Positions 16,694 to 26,392 of a DNA stretch of 64,000 bases are shown here, in pieces. Numbering within the stretch: position 1 is the stretch's first letter; the number at the start of each line of letters is the position of its first letter. The translations under genes were made by a program, and so were the position numbers. The notes under the pieces were generated by a model. That model made no database searches, had not been told where the DNA came from, and saw only the letters and a list, made by a program, of their open reading frames with translations. This DNA comes from UBA4582 sp965657335 (GTDB lineage Bacteria > Pseudomonadota > Gammaproteobacteria > Pseudomonadales > Azotimanducaceae): the NCBI GenBank assembly GCA_965657335.1, contig CBFHOH010000001.1, positions 1 to 64,000 on the forward strand, in the 5' to 3' direction.

Positions 16694-18562
16694 CTAGCCG
16701 AGTTCGTTGACAGCACGAGACGCCATCGCCATCGCTGTTTTTGCATCGGCACCGGGCGCTGAGTCGCAGTTGGCAATTGTTATTCTGCCGAAAGGCTGGC
16801 GGCCTATCTTCGTCGAGTTTCCGGGTCCGGCAAGTGTATAACCATGCGCCCATCGATTGACCGATATGCTGGCGACATCTTTATCAAAGTCGAATTCGTC
16901 CTTCGGTAGCATGCCGTTCAGATGACTTCTTATTTCTGACTCATAATCTTCGTAACGCGTATTCAGCATTCTGTAGCGTGCCTCGCGAAATTGTTCGTCT
17001 CTCTCTGCACCAACAGTTTCACCGTAGGGGCAACTAATCATTTGAATGATGCAGGGATCCGCCGGATCTGCGGTAAAATTATAACCGCCAATACTTATCG
17101 GGAAATCCATCAAAACAGCCTGATGCATATTACCCGGTGACATTGCCACCCCCATGCCTATCTCTTTAATCGCTCGCCAATTCCTCAATCCGACTGTCGT
17201 GTACTGCAACGGGCTCTTGGATTGCAGTTTCAACGCCGAAGACTGTTCTTCTGATAAGCCCGCTACAATGTGCGGAACCATCATATTGTAACAAGCCATC
17301 ACGACGCCTTTACCCTTCACCCGGTATGACTGATTACCGGCAATATAGGTGACGAGAACTTCATTTGAGCTCTGAGCATCGCCGACATGTCGCACGTTAA
17401 CAACCGTACTGTTAAGTCTGATTCGCACAGCGCTGTTCGCTTTATCCAACTCGCTATAATTGAATTTAGCCAGCACCAATGCTTCTGCATTATCTCCTTC
17501 GGCGACAGACGGGATCATCTTCTTTACTAATGCACGGGCAACACCTGCATTGCCATCTGGATAATGATAGATATAGGGATTGTCTTTATCGTATTCGGCC
17601 ACGGGAGCAAACCCCAGCGCTCCACAACTTTTCGCTGATGCAATAGACATCAATTCAGTCGGCGAACTACCCCAGTCGATACCGGAGTGCCTTGCCATTC
17701 TCAGCACACCCGGGTCATCGACGCCGAGCGTGTGCTGCAGATAGTCGAAGTAGGCGTGCGTCGCAATATAATTTTCTACCTCGCCGGGGGGCACTGGGAG
17801 CATGTGTAAACCGCCATTTAGCACCCGTAACAGCTGAGCTTTACCTTTTTTACTGAGCGGAGCCTGCTGCGCAGCCTCGGCATTTGATAGCCGCGTTTGC
17901 GGTAATCCGTGAACGTAATTTGGATAGTTACAGTAGGGGTGTTTGACGACGGTATCTGCGCCGAAGCTTGCCTTGTTGAAGTAAGTGATGCCGCCTAGAT
18001 CGTGTTTTCTATAAAAAGCTTCGTCGTAAGCTGCGCCGAGACGATCTATGTCGACGCCAATATCCTTGAACAGTTCAAGTATCGTTTGATCCGCGTTATT
18101 TGGCTCTACAATCGATTGTGATCCACCATATCCAATAAGCGTCTGCCCATTTATTTTATGTTCATTCCGCTTGGCATGTCCTCCGAAGTCATCATGATTA
18201 TCAAGGACCAAGACTTTTTTATGCTTACCGTGCTTTTGCTGATAAAAATAAGCCGCTGCCAGTCCACTAAGTCCCCCGCCAACAACGACAAGGTCATAAT
18301 CCTGCTCAAGTTCAGTCACCGCGCCCCAATCTGAGCGTTGTTGCCAAGCGCGGCTATGCGCATGGTCATTTGATCCTGGATGACTACCCCGCAGGCCTTT
18401 TCGCGCAGGAGGATAATAGCTGGGTTCTATGTTAGCCAAAATTTGCTGACCCGCCGCGCCTTTGCCAAACAGGGCGCTTCCTGCCGCGATCAAAGATCCG
18501 TTAACAAAATCTCTTCGTTTAATCTTGTCGATCTTTATTCTCCCGATTGATCTTTTTCTCAC
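16694..18562 (-). CDS. Tat-exported FAD-dependent oxidoreductase, spermidine dehydrogenase-like
   Basis: A 622-residue flavoprotein with a twin-arginine signal (KIKRRDFVNGSLIAAGSALF, about residues 13-32), so it should fold with FAD in the cytoplasm and be exported to the periplasm. The FAD dinucleotide motif VVVGGGLSGLAAAYF is at about residues 92-106, followed by a conserved NHDDFGGHAKRNE stretch. The length and the RRDF(V/L)NG signal resemble periplasmic spermidine dehydrogenases of Pseudomonas, suggesting an amine-oxidising role, although close homologues are often just called NAD(P)-binding protein. It is a single gene, preceded by a 253-bp region that holds no other gene. Confidence 0.85.
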   Translation of the reverse strand: MRKRSIGRIKIDKIKRRDFVNGSLIAAGSALFGKGAAGQQILANIEPSYYPPARKGLRGSHPGSNDHAHSRAWQQRSDWGAVTELEQDYDLVVVGGGLSGLAAAYFYQQKHGKHKKVLVLDNHDDFGGHAKRNEHKINGQTLIGYGGSQSIVEPNNADQTILELFKDIGVDIDRLGAAYDEAFYRKHDLGGITYFNKASFGADTVVKHPYCNYPNYVHGLPQTRLSNAEAAQQAPLSKKGKAQLLRVLNGGLHMLPVPPGEVENYIATHAYFDYLQHTLGVDDPGVLRMARHSGIDWGSSPTELMSIASAKSCGALGFAPVAEYDKDNPYIYHYPDGNAGVARALVKKMIPSVAEGDNAEALVLAKFNYSELDKANSAVRIRLNSTVVNVRHVGDAQSSNEVLVTYIAGNQSYRVKGKGVVMACYNMMVPHIVAGLSEEQSSALKLQSKSPLQYTTVGLRNWRAIKEIGMGVAMSPGNMHQAVLMDFPISIGGYNFTADPADPCIIQMISCPYGETVGAERDEQFREARYRMLNTRYEDYESEIRSHLNGMLPKDEFDFDKDVASISVNRWAHGYTLAGPGNSTKIGRQPFGRITIANCDSAPGADAKTAMAMASRAVNELG

Positions 18563-18815
18563 TTTAGCTCGAAAATCATCATACGGTATTCACATCAAAC
18601 CTCCACAAACAACGATATTTATACGATTTACCCAACATCCGCTACAGATTCAGCCGCCCCAAGCGACTGAAGCCTCTTATTAGAAAATCTGATATAAAGT
18701 GACACATGAGTCTCTTTCCACAATCGAAAGCGCTCGCTGAACTGGATCGAAAATAATGATGTGCGAGGTCACATAGCGTCATACGATCTCTACAAAAGAA
18801 GGAAACCTGCAAACA

Positions 18816-19460
18816 ATGAAACCTGCTGATGATTCTAAATATGCTGGCCTCGGTGACATTTCAACGAAGAGTGATGATGTTGCCCAGTACTACGATGAAT
18901 GGGCCGGTGAATATAATAAGACCTTGGCAGATTGGCGTTACGAAGCGCCATCACACGTGGCATCCATGCTGACCGCGAAGCTCGCTTTGCACGCGTCGAT
19001 ACTGGATGCTGGTTGCGGCACAGGCCTAAGCGGCAAAGCCCTGACCGAAAAAGGTTTCGCGTCCATCGACGGAATCGATGTCTCTGATCGATCTTTGGAC
19101 GTGGCGAGAAAATGTGGTGTATACAACAAGCTCAATGCAATGGATATGCAACAGCTTCCTTTGGACATTCCCGATGACCGCTATGACGGCCTTGCTTGCG
19201 TCGGTGTATTGACCTATCTGACCGATAGCTTATTAACACTTCGCGAGTTCTGTCGAGTGACGAAGCCGGGTGGATATGTGGCTATGACTCAGCGCAGCGA
19301 CTTGTATACTGAACGCGCTTTTCAAGCTGTGCTTGATACGCTATTGGAGGAAAAACGCATTACTAACGTCCACGTATCTGAACCGCACCCGTACCTGCCG
19401 GATAACAGCGAGTTTGGCGATGAGATTCTTGTGCACTACATTGGATATACCGTCACTTAA
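18816..19460 (+). CDS. Class I SAM-dependent methyltransferase
   Basis: A 214-residue Rossmann-fold methyltransferase. Motif I ILDAGCGTGLSGKAL is at about residues 64-78, the acidic motif II end is GIDVSDRSLDVAR, and YDGLACVGVLTYL is the motif IV region. The N-terminus DVAQYYDEWAGEYNKTLADW is typical of the Williams-Beuren-syndrome-protein-27-like subgroup. The acceptor substrate is unknown. AAGGAAA lies upstream of the ATG at a slightly long spacing. The CaiB-type gene follows on the same strand after about 190 bp, which is wide for an operon. Confidence 0.88.
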   Translation: MKPADDSKYAGLGDISTKSDDVAQYYDEWAGEYNKTLADWRYEAPSHVASMLTAKLALHASILDAGCGTGLSGKALTEKGFASIDGIDVSDRSLDVARKCGVYNKLNAMDMQQLPLDIPDDRYDGLACVGVLTYLTDSLLTLREFCRVTKPGGYVAMTQRSDLYTERAFQAVLDTLLEEKRITNVHVSEPHPYLPDNSEFGDEILVHYIGYTVT

Positions 19461-19652
19461 GGCACCAATATCGTATTAAGCACGCAGACTGACCTTTGTC
19501 GCATCTCATCAAGACGCATTGTGGCGCAGTGACGCATGACAATGTAAGAGAAAAACACGAACGCATCGCAAACGTAGCGGCAAACTGGTGTATTTCACCT
19601 ATGGTGATACCATGCCAGTGATTTAAGAAAATGTGTGGAAAAGAGGAAACCT

Positions 19653-20819
19653 GTGTCTGCTGTCAAACCCCTGAATGGCGTTAAAGTAATCGATTTTTCT
19701 ATGGCCTACGCCGGTCCAATATGCGGCCGCATGCTAGGTGACTGCGGTGCCGATGTTATTAAGATTGAACCCCTAGGTGTTGGTGATGGCGTGCGAGGTG
19801 ACACTCGAATTTTTACCCATTTTAATGCAGGTAAGCGCGGCATTCAGGTTGATCTTTCTACTGTCGAAGGTCAGCAACTGGCCCTTGGACTGATGGACCA
19901 AGCTGACGTGCTGATCGAAAACTATCGACCTGGAATTATGGCGCGGTTTGGACTGGACTATGCTTCGGTAAAGGCGCGCTGTCCTAACCTTGTTTACTGT
20001 TCTATATCCGGTTTTGGCCAAACAGGGCCTGCAGCACAACGCGCCGCATATGCGCCAATTGCCCATGCTGCCAGTGGTTATGATGCTGCACATATGGATG
20101 CTCAAATTCACACTGACGATTCAACAAAGGTAAGACCTCCTGCGTCTGGCATCATGATCGCAGATATGCTCACTGGCGCTTATGCTTTTGGCGCTGTTCA
20201 AACGGCATTACTCGGTCGCGTTAACACAGGCCTAGGTGACTTCATTGATGTCACGATGATGGAGTCAATGATGACGCTAATTCCGGCTCAGCAGCAGGCA
20301 GCGCAGATAGCTGATTCACCACCGCGTGGTGGTTTTTTACCCGTGAAGGCTATAGACGGCTACATCATGGCTTGTGTTGTCACGGATAAAAACTTTGCCG
20401 GTTTATGTCACGTCATTGAACGCCAAGACTTGCATCAGGATGGGAGGTTTGAACGATTTAATCGCATCAAGAATCTGCATCACCTCGTAGCAGAAATAGA
20501 AAAGTGGTCAGCCACGCGCACAGTTGCTGACTGTGAAGCTCAGCTTAACGCGCGAGGTGTGCCATGCTCGCGGTACAATTCTGCAGAGGACCTGTTCAAT
20601 GATCCGCAGTTGCAGCACCGTGAAACCTTTTCGGTCGCTGAGGATGGGGAGGGCGAATACTTGGTGCAAAACCTGCCGTTTCAACTCGCCTCTCAAGACA
20701 AAGCAACCAAGCCTGTCGCGCCTGAGGCCGGACAACATACAGAGAGTGTATTAAGGGACAGCCTCGGTCTTGATATTGAGACGATTTCTGCGTTGCGCAA
20801 AAATCAAATTATAAGTTAA
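19653..20819 (+). CDS. CaiB/BaiF family CoA-transferase
   Basis: A class III CoA-transferase of 388 residues (formyl-CoA transferase / alpha-methylacyl-CoA racemase family). Family landmarks are LNGVKVIDFSMAYAGPICGRMLGDCGADVIKIE at the N-terminus, NAGKRGIQVDL, and IADMLTGAYA, which contains the catalytic Asp. The start is taken as GTG 19653 because AGAGGA lies five bases upstream and the protein then begins MSAVKPLNG; a GTG at 19635 is also in frame. It would activate or racemise a carboxylic acid as its CoA thioester, feeding acids released by the oxygenase pathway into beta-oxidation. Confidence 0.9.
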   Translation: MSAVKPLNGVKVIDFSMAYAGPICGRMLGDCGADVIKIEPLGVGDGVRGDTRIFTHFNAGKRGIQVDLSTVEGQQLALGLMDQADVLIENYRPGIMARFGLDYASVKARCPNLVYCSISGFGQTGPAAQRAAYAPIAHAASGYDAAHMDAQIHTDDSTKVRPPASGIMIADMLTGAYAFGAVQTALLGRVNTGLGDFIDVTMMESMMTLIPAQQQAAQIADSPPRGGFLPVKAIDGYIMACVVTDKNFAGLCHVIERQDLHQDGRFERFNRIKNLHHLVAEIEKWSATRTVADCEAQLNARGVPCSRYNSAEDLFNDPQLQHRETFSVAEDGEGEYLVQNLPFQLASQDKATKPVAPEAGQHTESVLRDSLGLDIETISALRKNQIIS

Positions 20820-20826
20820 TCATTGG

Positions 20827-20858
20827 GTTGAGCTAACCAAAGCAGCAGTTAGCTCAAC
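20827..20858. terminator. Hairpin between convergent CaiB-type and BVMO genes
   Basis: Perfect 11-bp arms GTTGAGCTAAC (20827-20837) and GTTAGCTCAAC (20848-20858) with a 10-nt loop, starting 7 bp after the CaiB stop and ending 20 bp before the BVMO stop. The placement suggests a bidirectional terminator or mRNA 3'-end stabiliser, although the following T tracts are short. Confidence 0.6.
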
Positions 20859-20878
20859 TCTTCGAAACCGGCTGCTTT

Positions 20879-22705
20879 CTAGCCTATCTTGACGCCATCA
20901 AACGTTCCTTTCTCACGCCACTGCTCGAGAATACGAAAGAACTTGATAGGCCCGCCGCCGTAACCGCTGGTAAAAAAACCGTTGGGGTTCGCCTGTTTAC
21001 CTTCGTTGTTGTAATAACCCGGCGTACACTCAGCGCGGAATCGCTCGCCAAAACGAGAGGTCCGCTTAACTTCATCCAGCCAACTCTGTTCTCCTTCTGG
21101 CGTTGCTTCCACCGTATGCTCACCGCGCGTGCGTACTTCGGCTAATAGGTGAGAGATGTGTTTCGCTTGCTCATTCAACGTGTGAGGCACGTTTACAGTG
21201 ACCGCTCCTTGCGTGAAACCCAGGAAGAAGCAATTGGGAAATCCATTAGTGGTGAAGCCGTGCAGCGTTTTTAATCCGTCTTCCCACTTGTCACTCAGTT
21301 TATTACCCGCTTTACCAGTGACATCATAACCGGCACGACGAGTGTAGCTGGTGCCAACTTCAAAACCAGTCGCAAAAATCAGACAATCCAGTTCGTGTTC
21401 AACACCATCGACCACAACACCTTTCTCGGTCACCTGCTCAACGCCTTTACCTTGCGTGTCGATCAAATGCACATTGGGTCGATTGTAGGTCGGCAGATAT
21501 TCGTCGTGAAAACACGGGCGCTTGCAGAACTGCCGATACCATGGTTTCAGGGCCTCAGCGGTTGTTTCGTCTTTTACAATCTCGTCAACGCGACCACGGA
21601 CTTCATTCATTTTTTTATAGTCAGCCATTTTCATCAGCTTGCCTTTTTCAGCGCTGGTGAGGCGTCGACCCAGCTTACGGGAGGCTTCTTTCGCGGCGAT
21701 ACCGGTCAGATTTCGGAATATGTCAGTCCAGCCGTCTTGCACCAAGTCCTGTTCTTGATCACCGCCACTGACCAGCACATTGAAATTCTCCATGCGCTCG
21801 TACTGCCAACCCGATTGCAGAGATTCAGCCCACGCTGGGTCTGTTTCACGATTGTTACGAACATCAACAGAGGACGGGGTACGCTGGAACACTTTCAGTT
21901 CGCCTGACCACTCACCCAAATGCGGGATACACTGCACGCCTGTGGCACCTGTGCCGATTATTCCCACTTTTTTATCTTTTAAGTTTTTAAGACCACCCGT
22001 TGAATCTCCGCCCGTGTACTCATAGTCCCAGCGGCTGGTGTGGAACGTGTGACCCTTGAAACTATCGATGCCGGGAATACCTGGCAGCTTAGGTCGGTTT
22101 AGCGGGCCATTAGCCATCGCCACGTATCGCGCGCGCATTCTGTCGCCACGATTGGTGCTCACAATCCAATACTCTGCTTCTTCATCCCATGTCATGTCGG
22201 TGACTTCAGTCGACATACAGGCGTTTTTGTAAAGGTCGTAGTGCTTAGCGATATTTTGCGTATGCTCCATGATTTCCGGCGCAAACGAGTATTTATTTTT
22301 CGGAATGTACTCCAACTCTTCCAACATTGGCAGATAACAGTAGGATTCAACGTCACACATCGCACCCGGATAACGGTTCCAGTACCAGGTACCACCGAAA
22401 TCACCACCTTTCTCAATAACGCGAATATCTTTAAAGCCTTGCTCACGCAGTCGCCCGCCCAACAGCAAACCGCCAAAGCCACCACCAATGATGACAATCT
22501 CAACGGTGTCATTTAACGGCTCGCGTGCTACCTGCTGCTCGTAGGGGTCATCGACATAGTCCGAGAAATCCCCTTGCACCTCAATGTACTGCTCATTGCC
22601 GTCATTACGCAGGCGCTTGTCCCGCTCAGCGAGATATTTCGCCTTCAGTTCGTCAGGGTCAAAATCTAGTTCGCCGAGAGTCAGCTTAATTACATCTTCC
22701 TGCAT
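20879..22705 (-). CDS. Flavin-containing (Baeyer-Villiger-type) monooxygenase
   Basis: A complete 608-residue BVMO. The FAD motif GGGFGG is at 74-79, the fingerprint FKGHTFHTSRWD at 216-227 and the NADPH motif GTGATG at 251-256. It aligns along its length with the BVMO at 13435-15240 (shared LDFDPDEL, RDKRLR, GGTWYWNRYPGA, YTRRAGYDV), so the two are clear paralogues with presumably different ketone substrates. AGGGTCC upstream is a weak ribosome binding site. It is not coupled to another gene. In context it likely oxygenates a ketone for the neighbouring CaiB, SDR and HCCA-isomerase-like enzymes. Confidence 0.95.
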   Translation of the reverse strand: MQEDVIKLTLGELDFDPDELKAKYLAERDKRLRNDGNEQYIEVQGDFSDYVDDPYEQQVAREPLNDTVEIVIIGGGFGGLLLGGRLREQGFKDIRVIEKGGDFGGTWYWNRYPGAMCDVESYCYLPMLEELEYIPKNKYSFAPEIMEHTQNIAKHYDLYKNACMSTEVTDMTWDEEAEYWIVSTNRGDRMRARYVAMANGPLNRPKLPGIPGIDSFKGHTFHTSRWDYEYTGGDSTGGLKNLKDKKVGIIGTGATGVQCIPHLGEWSGELKVFQRTPSSVDVRNNRETDPAWAESLQSGWQYERMENFNVLVSGGDQEQDLVQDGWTDIFRNLTGIAAKEASRKLGRRLTSAEKGKLMKMADYKKMNEVRGRVDEIVKDETTAEALKPWYRQFCKRPCFHDEYLPTYNRPNVHLIDTQGKGVEQVTEKGVVVDGVEHELDCLIFATGFEVGTSYTRRAGYDVTGKAGNKLSDKWEDGLKTLHGFTTNGFPNCFFLGFTQGAVTVNVPHTLNEQAKHISHLLAEVRTRGEHTVEATPEGEQSWLDEVKRTSRFGERFRAECTPGYYNNEGKQANPNGFFTSGYGGGPIKFFRILEQWREKGTFDGVKIG

Positions 22706-22886
22706 CAGAGGGTCCTTCCGTTTCTGTTTTCGTCACGCTATCAACTCATAGCAGACTCGACAGTTCAAGCCTTGTTTGAGCCGTCATCAATCCGGTTTAT
22801 TATGTCGATGGTGCGCTTTAGCCGCTCTCTCACTGCGCGTCTAGCGCAGAGACAACCGTTTGCCCAACTTATTTCTGAGGATGCGG

Positions 22887-23612
22887 TTAACGCTGAATAA
22901 CATCCAGATCACTGGCAGTGAACTGAGGCAAACTGTTGCTCGCCGTCACAACTTTGCAGAGTGACGCTATCCTGTCATTGCCCCAAAATACATGTTTGGC
23001 TTCGCCAGACTCAAACACAAAGAAGGGCACTCCAAACACTCCATCAGCCTCGCTTAATCGAGCCATGCTCGAAGTAACGTTGTCGTAAGTTCCCGCGTCG
23101 CATGATGCAAGCATCTCCGTTGGGTCTATATTTATAGACTCAGCGATTGAAGCTAAAACATCTTTTTCCATGACATTTTTTGCCAATGAGCCATCGAAGC
23201 CGAATCGAGCATTGAACACCGCATCAGCGAAAGTCCAACCTTTGTTCTGGTCTAAAGCATACAAAAATGCGTGGTGGGTCAGCCGCCAGTTTTCAGGAGG
23301 CATCTTCAAACCAGCTTTCTCAGCGCTGAAATCAACATCACTCGGGATAGCAAGATTTTCGGCGAAAGCTTTCAAAAGCCCAGTATGCAAGCCTGCTTCC
23401 TCTGCTTGTCGCGCTGCGTCGGTGAATACATATGAAAGTTTAAACAGATTATCTGTAGGATTATCCATGTGCCCACCAAAAATAATCTCGGGCCATACCG
23501 GAAGTAATTCGACATCAAAGTCGTTAAAAATTGCCAGGCGGCGCATGCGGTAAAACGCGATACCAGCGAAGGGTGAGCGAAACGAAAAGTAGAACTTTAT
23601 CTTGGGAGTCAC
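22887..23612 (-). CDS. 2-hydroxychromene-2-carboxylate isomerase/DsbA-like thioredoxin-fold protein
   Basis: A 241-residue kappa-class-GST-like protein of the HCCA isomerase family. The N-terminal KFYFSFRSPFAGIAF carries the Ser that activates glutathione in place of a CxxC motif, and the C-terminal GVFGVPFFVF plus FWGNDRI hold the cis-Pro and the conserved WG.DR motif. Family members isomerise intermediates of naphthalene-type aromatic catabolism using glutathione. The start is GTG with AAGG upstream. A small 6-bp hairpin (22833-22849) lies 38 bp past the stop but has no T tract. Confidence 0.88.
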   Translation of the reverse strand: MTPKIKFYFSFRSPFAGIAFYRMRRLAIFNDFDVELLPVWPEIIFGGHMDNPTDNLFKLSYVFTDAARQAEEAGLHTGLLKAFAENLAIPSDVDFSAEKAGLKMPPENWRLTHHAFLYALDQNKGWTFADAVFNARFGFDGSLAKNVMEKDVLASIAESINIDPTEMLASCDAGTYDNVTSSMARLSEADGVFGVPFFVFESGEAKHVFWGNDRIASLCKVVTASNSLPQFTASDLDVIQR

Positions 23613-23723
23613 GGCTTGTACCTTAATTATTCTCTGATGGTCGTTTTACAATTTTGGTGCTGAATAGGCATCAACGGTTCACGTTATCTCCACTCAACGA
23701 TGGTTGCCGCCAGCCCGCGCCAA

Positions 23724-25070
23724 CTAACTATGCTCGAATATCGCTTCATCGCTGGTCGCTGCATCCAAGTCAACGCCCTGTTTTGCTAAAAACCGCTTCC
23801 GAAGAGGGTAGTAGCCCACAGCGACAACAGACCATATCACCAGACTCCAGATGACTGTGGCAGATAGATCTCTTGATAAAAAGTAGATGCCAACAAACGT
23901 AGATAATTCTGAAAATACGAACAAAAACCATATCCAAATAGGTTTCATATTAAACATCGAATTAGCATATCTTTCAGGATACCGTGTGTGAATACGCGTC
24001 AAAGCCCAGTAGACAAATATAGAGGGTAGACTCGCGGAAATTGTTGCAGCCCGCGCGATATCTCCGATGTCTAACCCGACAATGAGGGGGATCACTCCTA
24101 CGGCCATCATAATGACGAGAATGAAGTAGGGTGCACCAAACCTGTTTAATCGACCAAAGCTTTCGGGAATCAGCTGGTCCCAGCTGGCGACAATAAAAGT
24201 CCGTGGCAGTTGTATGAACTGGGAATTTAATGTCGTGCATATCGCAAGCCCAGCGCCACCAACAAGGAAATAGGTCATTGCCCAGCCTGGCAAAAACTGC
24301 TGTCCGGCAACAGTAAGGGGCTTGTTCATCATCTCTTGCCAGGGCACGACACCAACACTGGCCAACGCTACAAATGCATATAGGACAGCAACAACAATGG
24401 TTGCTGATGTCATTACAATGGGAATAACACGTCTCGGGTTCTTCATTTCGCCACTGAGACCAACAATCATGTAAGCACCGCCAGTGGCAAATTTGAGCAA
24501 AAAAACTGCCGTTACAAACCCGATGATCCCCTCGGGCAACCATGGTTGAAGCAGGTCGCCTTCAATTGCGGGCATCGCGAAACCGGCATATAACGCAAGC
24601 GCCGACACCAATATCGCTACCAGAACAACCTGAACTTTAGCGGCGAGTTGTAATCCGAACAAATTAGCAATAAAGATCAGGACGATTACAAATATACCCC
24701 ATTGATTAACTGTTAGTATTGGAAATAACGGATTTAGATAAAGACCGAAAGAACTTCCGTAAAGACTCAATGACACGCTCGCTAAGAGTATCAAAAACAG
24801 CACGATAGACCCTGTCCAGCCACCGCTGAGTCTCGAACACCAAGTATAGTAAGCGCCCACGGCGGGTAAGACGCTACCTGCCATCATAATGAGGGTTGTC
24901 ACAATCAGCACGAGCACGGCAGACAACAGGTAAGCGAATATCACCGAGGGTCCAGTCATGCCAATCGCAATACCGGTTAGAGCAATAACGCCAGCGCCGA
25001 TGATTTGACCAATGGCAATGAAAAACACATCCCAACCTGACAGCACTTGTTCCAGCGAATTTTTGCTCAA
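23724..25070 (-). CDS. APC family amino acid permease
   Basis: A 448-residue transporter with about 12 hydrophobic helices. The first helix contains AIGQIIGAGVIALTG, the substrate-binding GAG motif of the APC superfamily, and GLSGEMKNPRRVIPI is the conserved post-TM6 motif. The start is TTG with GGGAG about ten bases upstream; no ATG occurs before the first helix. It is an inner-membrane importer of an amino acid or amine. It is not tightly linked to other genes but shares its strand with the HCCA-isomerase-like and hydroxyacid dehydrogenase genes. Confidence 0.9.
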   Translation of the reverse strand: MSKNSLEQVLSGWDVFFIAIGQIIGAGVIALTGIAIGMTGPSVIFAYLLSAVLVLIVTTLIMMAGSVLPAVGAYYTWCSRLSGGWTGSIVLFLILLASVSLSLYGSSFGLYLNPLFPILTVNQWGIFVIVLIFIANLFGLQLAAKVQVVLVAILVSALALYAGFAMPAIEGDLLQPWLPEGIIGFVTAVFLLKFATGGAYMIVGLSGEMKNPRRVIPIVMTSATIVVAVLYAFVALASVGVVPWQEMMNKPLTVAGQQFLPGWAMTYFLVGGAGLAICTTLNSQFIQLPRTFIVASWDQLIPESFGRLNRFGAPYFILVIMMAVGVIPLIVGLDIGDIARAATISASLPSIFVYWALTRIHTRYPERYANSMFNMKPIWIWFLFVFSELSTFVGIYFLSRDLSATVIWSLVIWSVVAVGYYPLRKRFLAKQGVDLDAATSDEAIFEHS

Positions 25071-25253
25071 CTCAATTCATCTCCCAACAGATTAAAGCGG
25101 TTAGACTGTGGCACTTTTAACTTCCCAGCACTTCGCTTGGAGATCCAAGTGATTATTGATGTCGTCGCACCAGAAAAATAAAAGACAAATCCAATATTCC
25201 GTGTGCATGGCTTTCGATCCTCTTTTCCTCAATTCACTTTCTAGCCGCTAGTA

Positions 25254-26312
25254 CTATCTGTTAGGACCACGCTCCATCGGATACGGTTGCCAACGCTCAA
25301 GAGTGACTCTTGGCAAAACAGTCGGATTTACAGCACTCATCGGCCATTTTCCTTTCATGACCAATGCGACCTCGCGCGCAGCACGGCGACGGGTTTCTAT
25401 GCGCATGCGACTTGTCGCGCTTGCTGAATGTGGCGTAATGATGACGTTGTCCATACCAATCAGAGGATTATCTGGATCGGGCGGTTCCTTCTCTAGCACG
25501 TCCAAACCAGCGGCGGCGATCTGCCCCGTCTGCAGTGCATGCGCCATGGCTTTCTCATCAATGACGGGACCTCGACCACAATTAATAATACAAGCCGAGT
25601 CTTTCATCGTTTCGAACTCCGAGGTACTCAGCATATGGTGCGAGTCTTCGTTTAGACCTGGATGCACTGAGATATAGTCTGATCGTTCAAGCAACTCCTG
25701 ATAGGATACGGGCTCAACACCTTCGCCGGTCATCTTTAGTTCAGAAACATAAGGGTCATAGGCAATGACATTCAGACCAAACGGCTTTGCGCGACGCGCT
25801 ACGGCACGCGCAACATTACCAAATGAAATCAGACCGAGCGTTTGTCCCCAGATCCTCGGAATATCATTAAAGACCGGCCGCCCTTTATACCAACGCCCCT
25901 CAGCCACCATTTTGTCCATGAGTTTCACTCGGCGATAACATCCAAGTAACAACATCATCGTGTGATCAGCTACTTCCTCTATAAATATATCAGGGACATT
26001 GGTCACCACAATTCCGGCATCAGTCGCGGCATCTACATCAACCATATCGACCCCAACGCTTCCAACACCAATGATGGCACACTGCTCAAGCGCATGAATG
26101 ACATCCGGGGTAAACCGCATGCCCCATGAGGTTAAAATGCCATCCGCATTTTTTGCCAGTCTCAGAAAACCCTCCGTATCGCTGGTATCTGCTTCAACGA
26201 GCGTCGCAACGTTACCTAGCTCTTCCAGCTCTAGCGCACACTTTTCCGCGAATGGCACGTCTCTCTTGGCGATGCCTGGCAGGGCAACCACCACACTTTT
26301 CTTATTGCTCAT
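25254..26312 (-). CDS. D-isomer-specific 2-hydroxyacid dehydrogenase
   Basis: A 352-residue NAD-dependent dehydrogenase of the D-2-hydroxyacid family (C-terminal-binding-protein-like). The cofactor segment is TLGLISFGNVARAVARR. The catalytic Arg is in INCGRGPVID, the Glu in GLDVLEKEPP and the His in ITPHSAS. The start is the ATG at 26312, which has AGAGGGG eight bases upstream. The enzyme interconverts 2-oxoacids and D-2-hydroxyacids; the substrate is unknown. It is in a run of small same-strand genes with the PNPOx-like and EthD-like proteins. Confidence 0.92.
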   Translation of the reverse strand: MSNKKSVVVALPGIAKRDVPFAEKCALELEELGNVATLVEADTSDTEGFLRLAKNADGILTSWGMRFTPDVIHALEQCAIIGVGSVGVDMVDVDAATDAGIVVTNVPDIFIEEVADHTMMLLLGCYRRVKLMDKMVAEGRWYKGRPVFNDIPRIWGQTLGLISFGNVARAVARRAKPFGLNVIAYDPYVSELKMTGEGVEPVSYQELLERSDYISVHPGLNEDSHHMLSTSEFETMKDSACIINCGRGPVIDEKAMAHALQTGQIAAAGLDVLEKEPPDPDNPLIGMDNVIITPHSASATSRMRIETRRRAAREVALVMKGKWPMSAVNPTVLPRVTLERWQPYPMERGPNR

Positions 26313-26392
26313 CAAACTTACCCCTCTTGCTGCTCAGCTTGAAAATATCGCGTTACCAACGATCAACGCACACATAGACGCGCGGACTTTCG

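Noticed and set aside
22833..22849. CTGCGC-GTCTA-GCGCAG hairpin as a terminator of the HCCA-isomerase-like gene
   Set aside because: The stem is only 6 bp and no T tract follows on the - strand.
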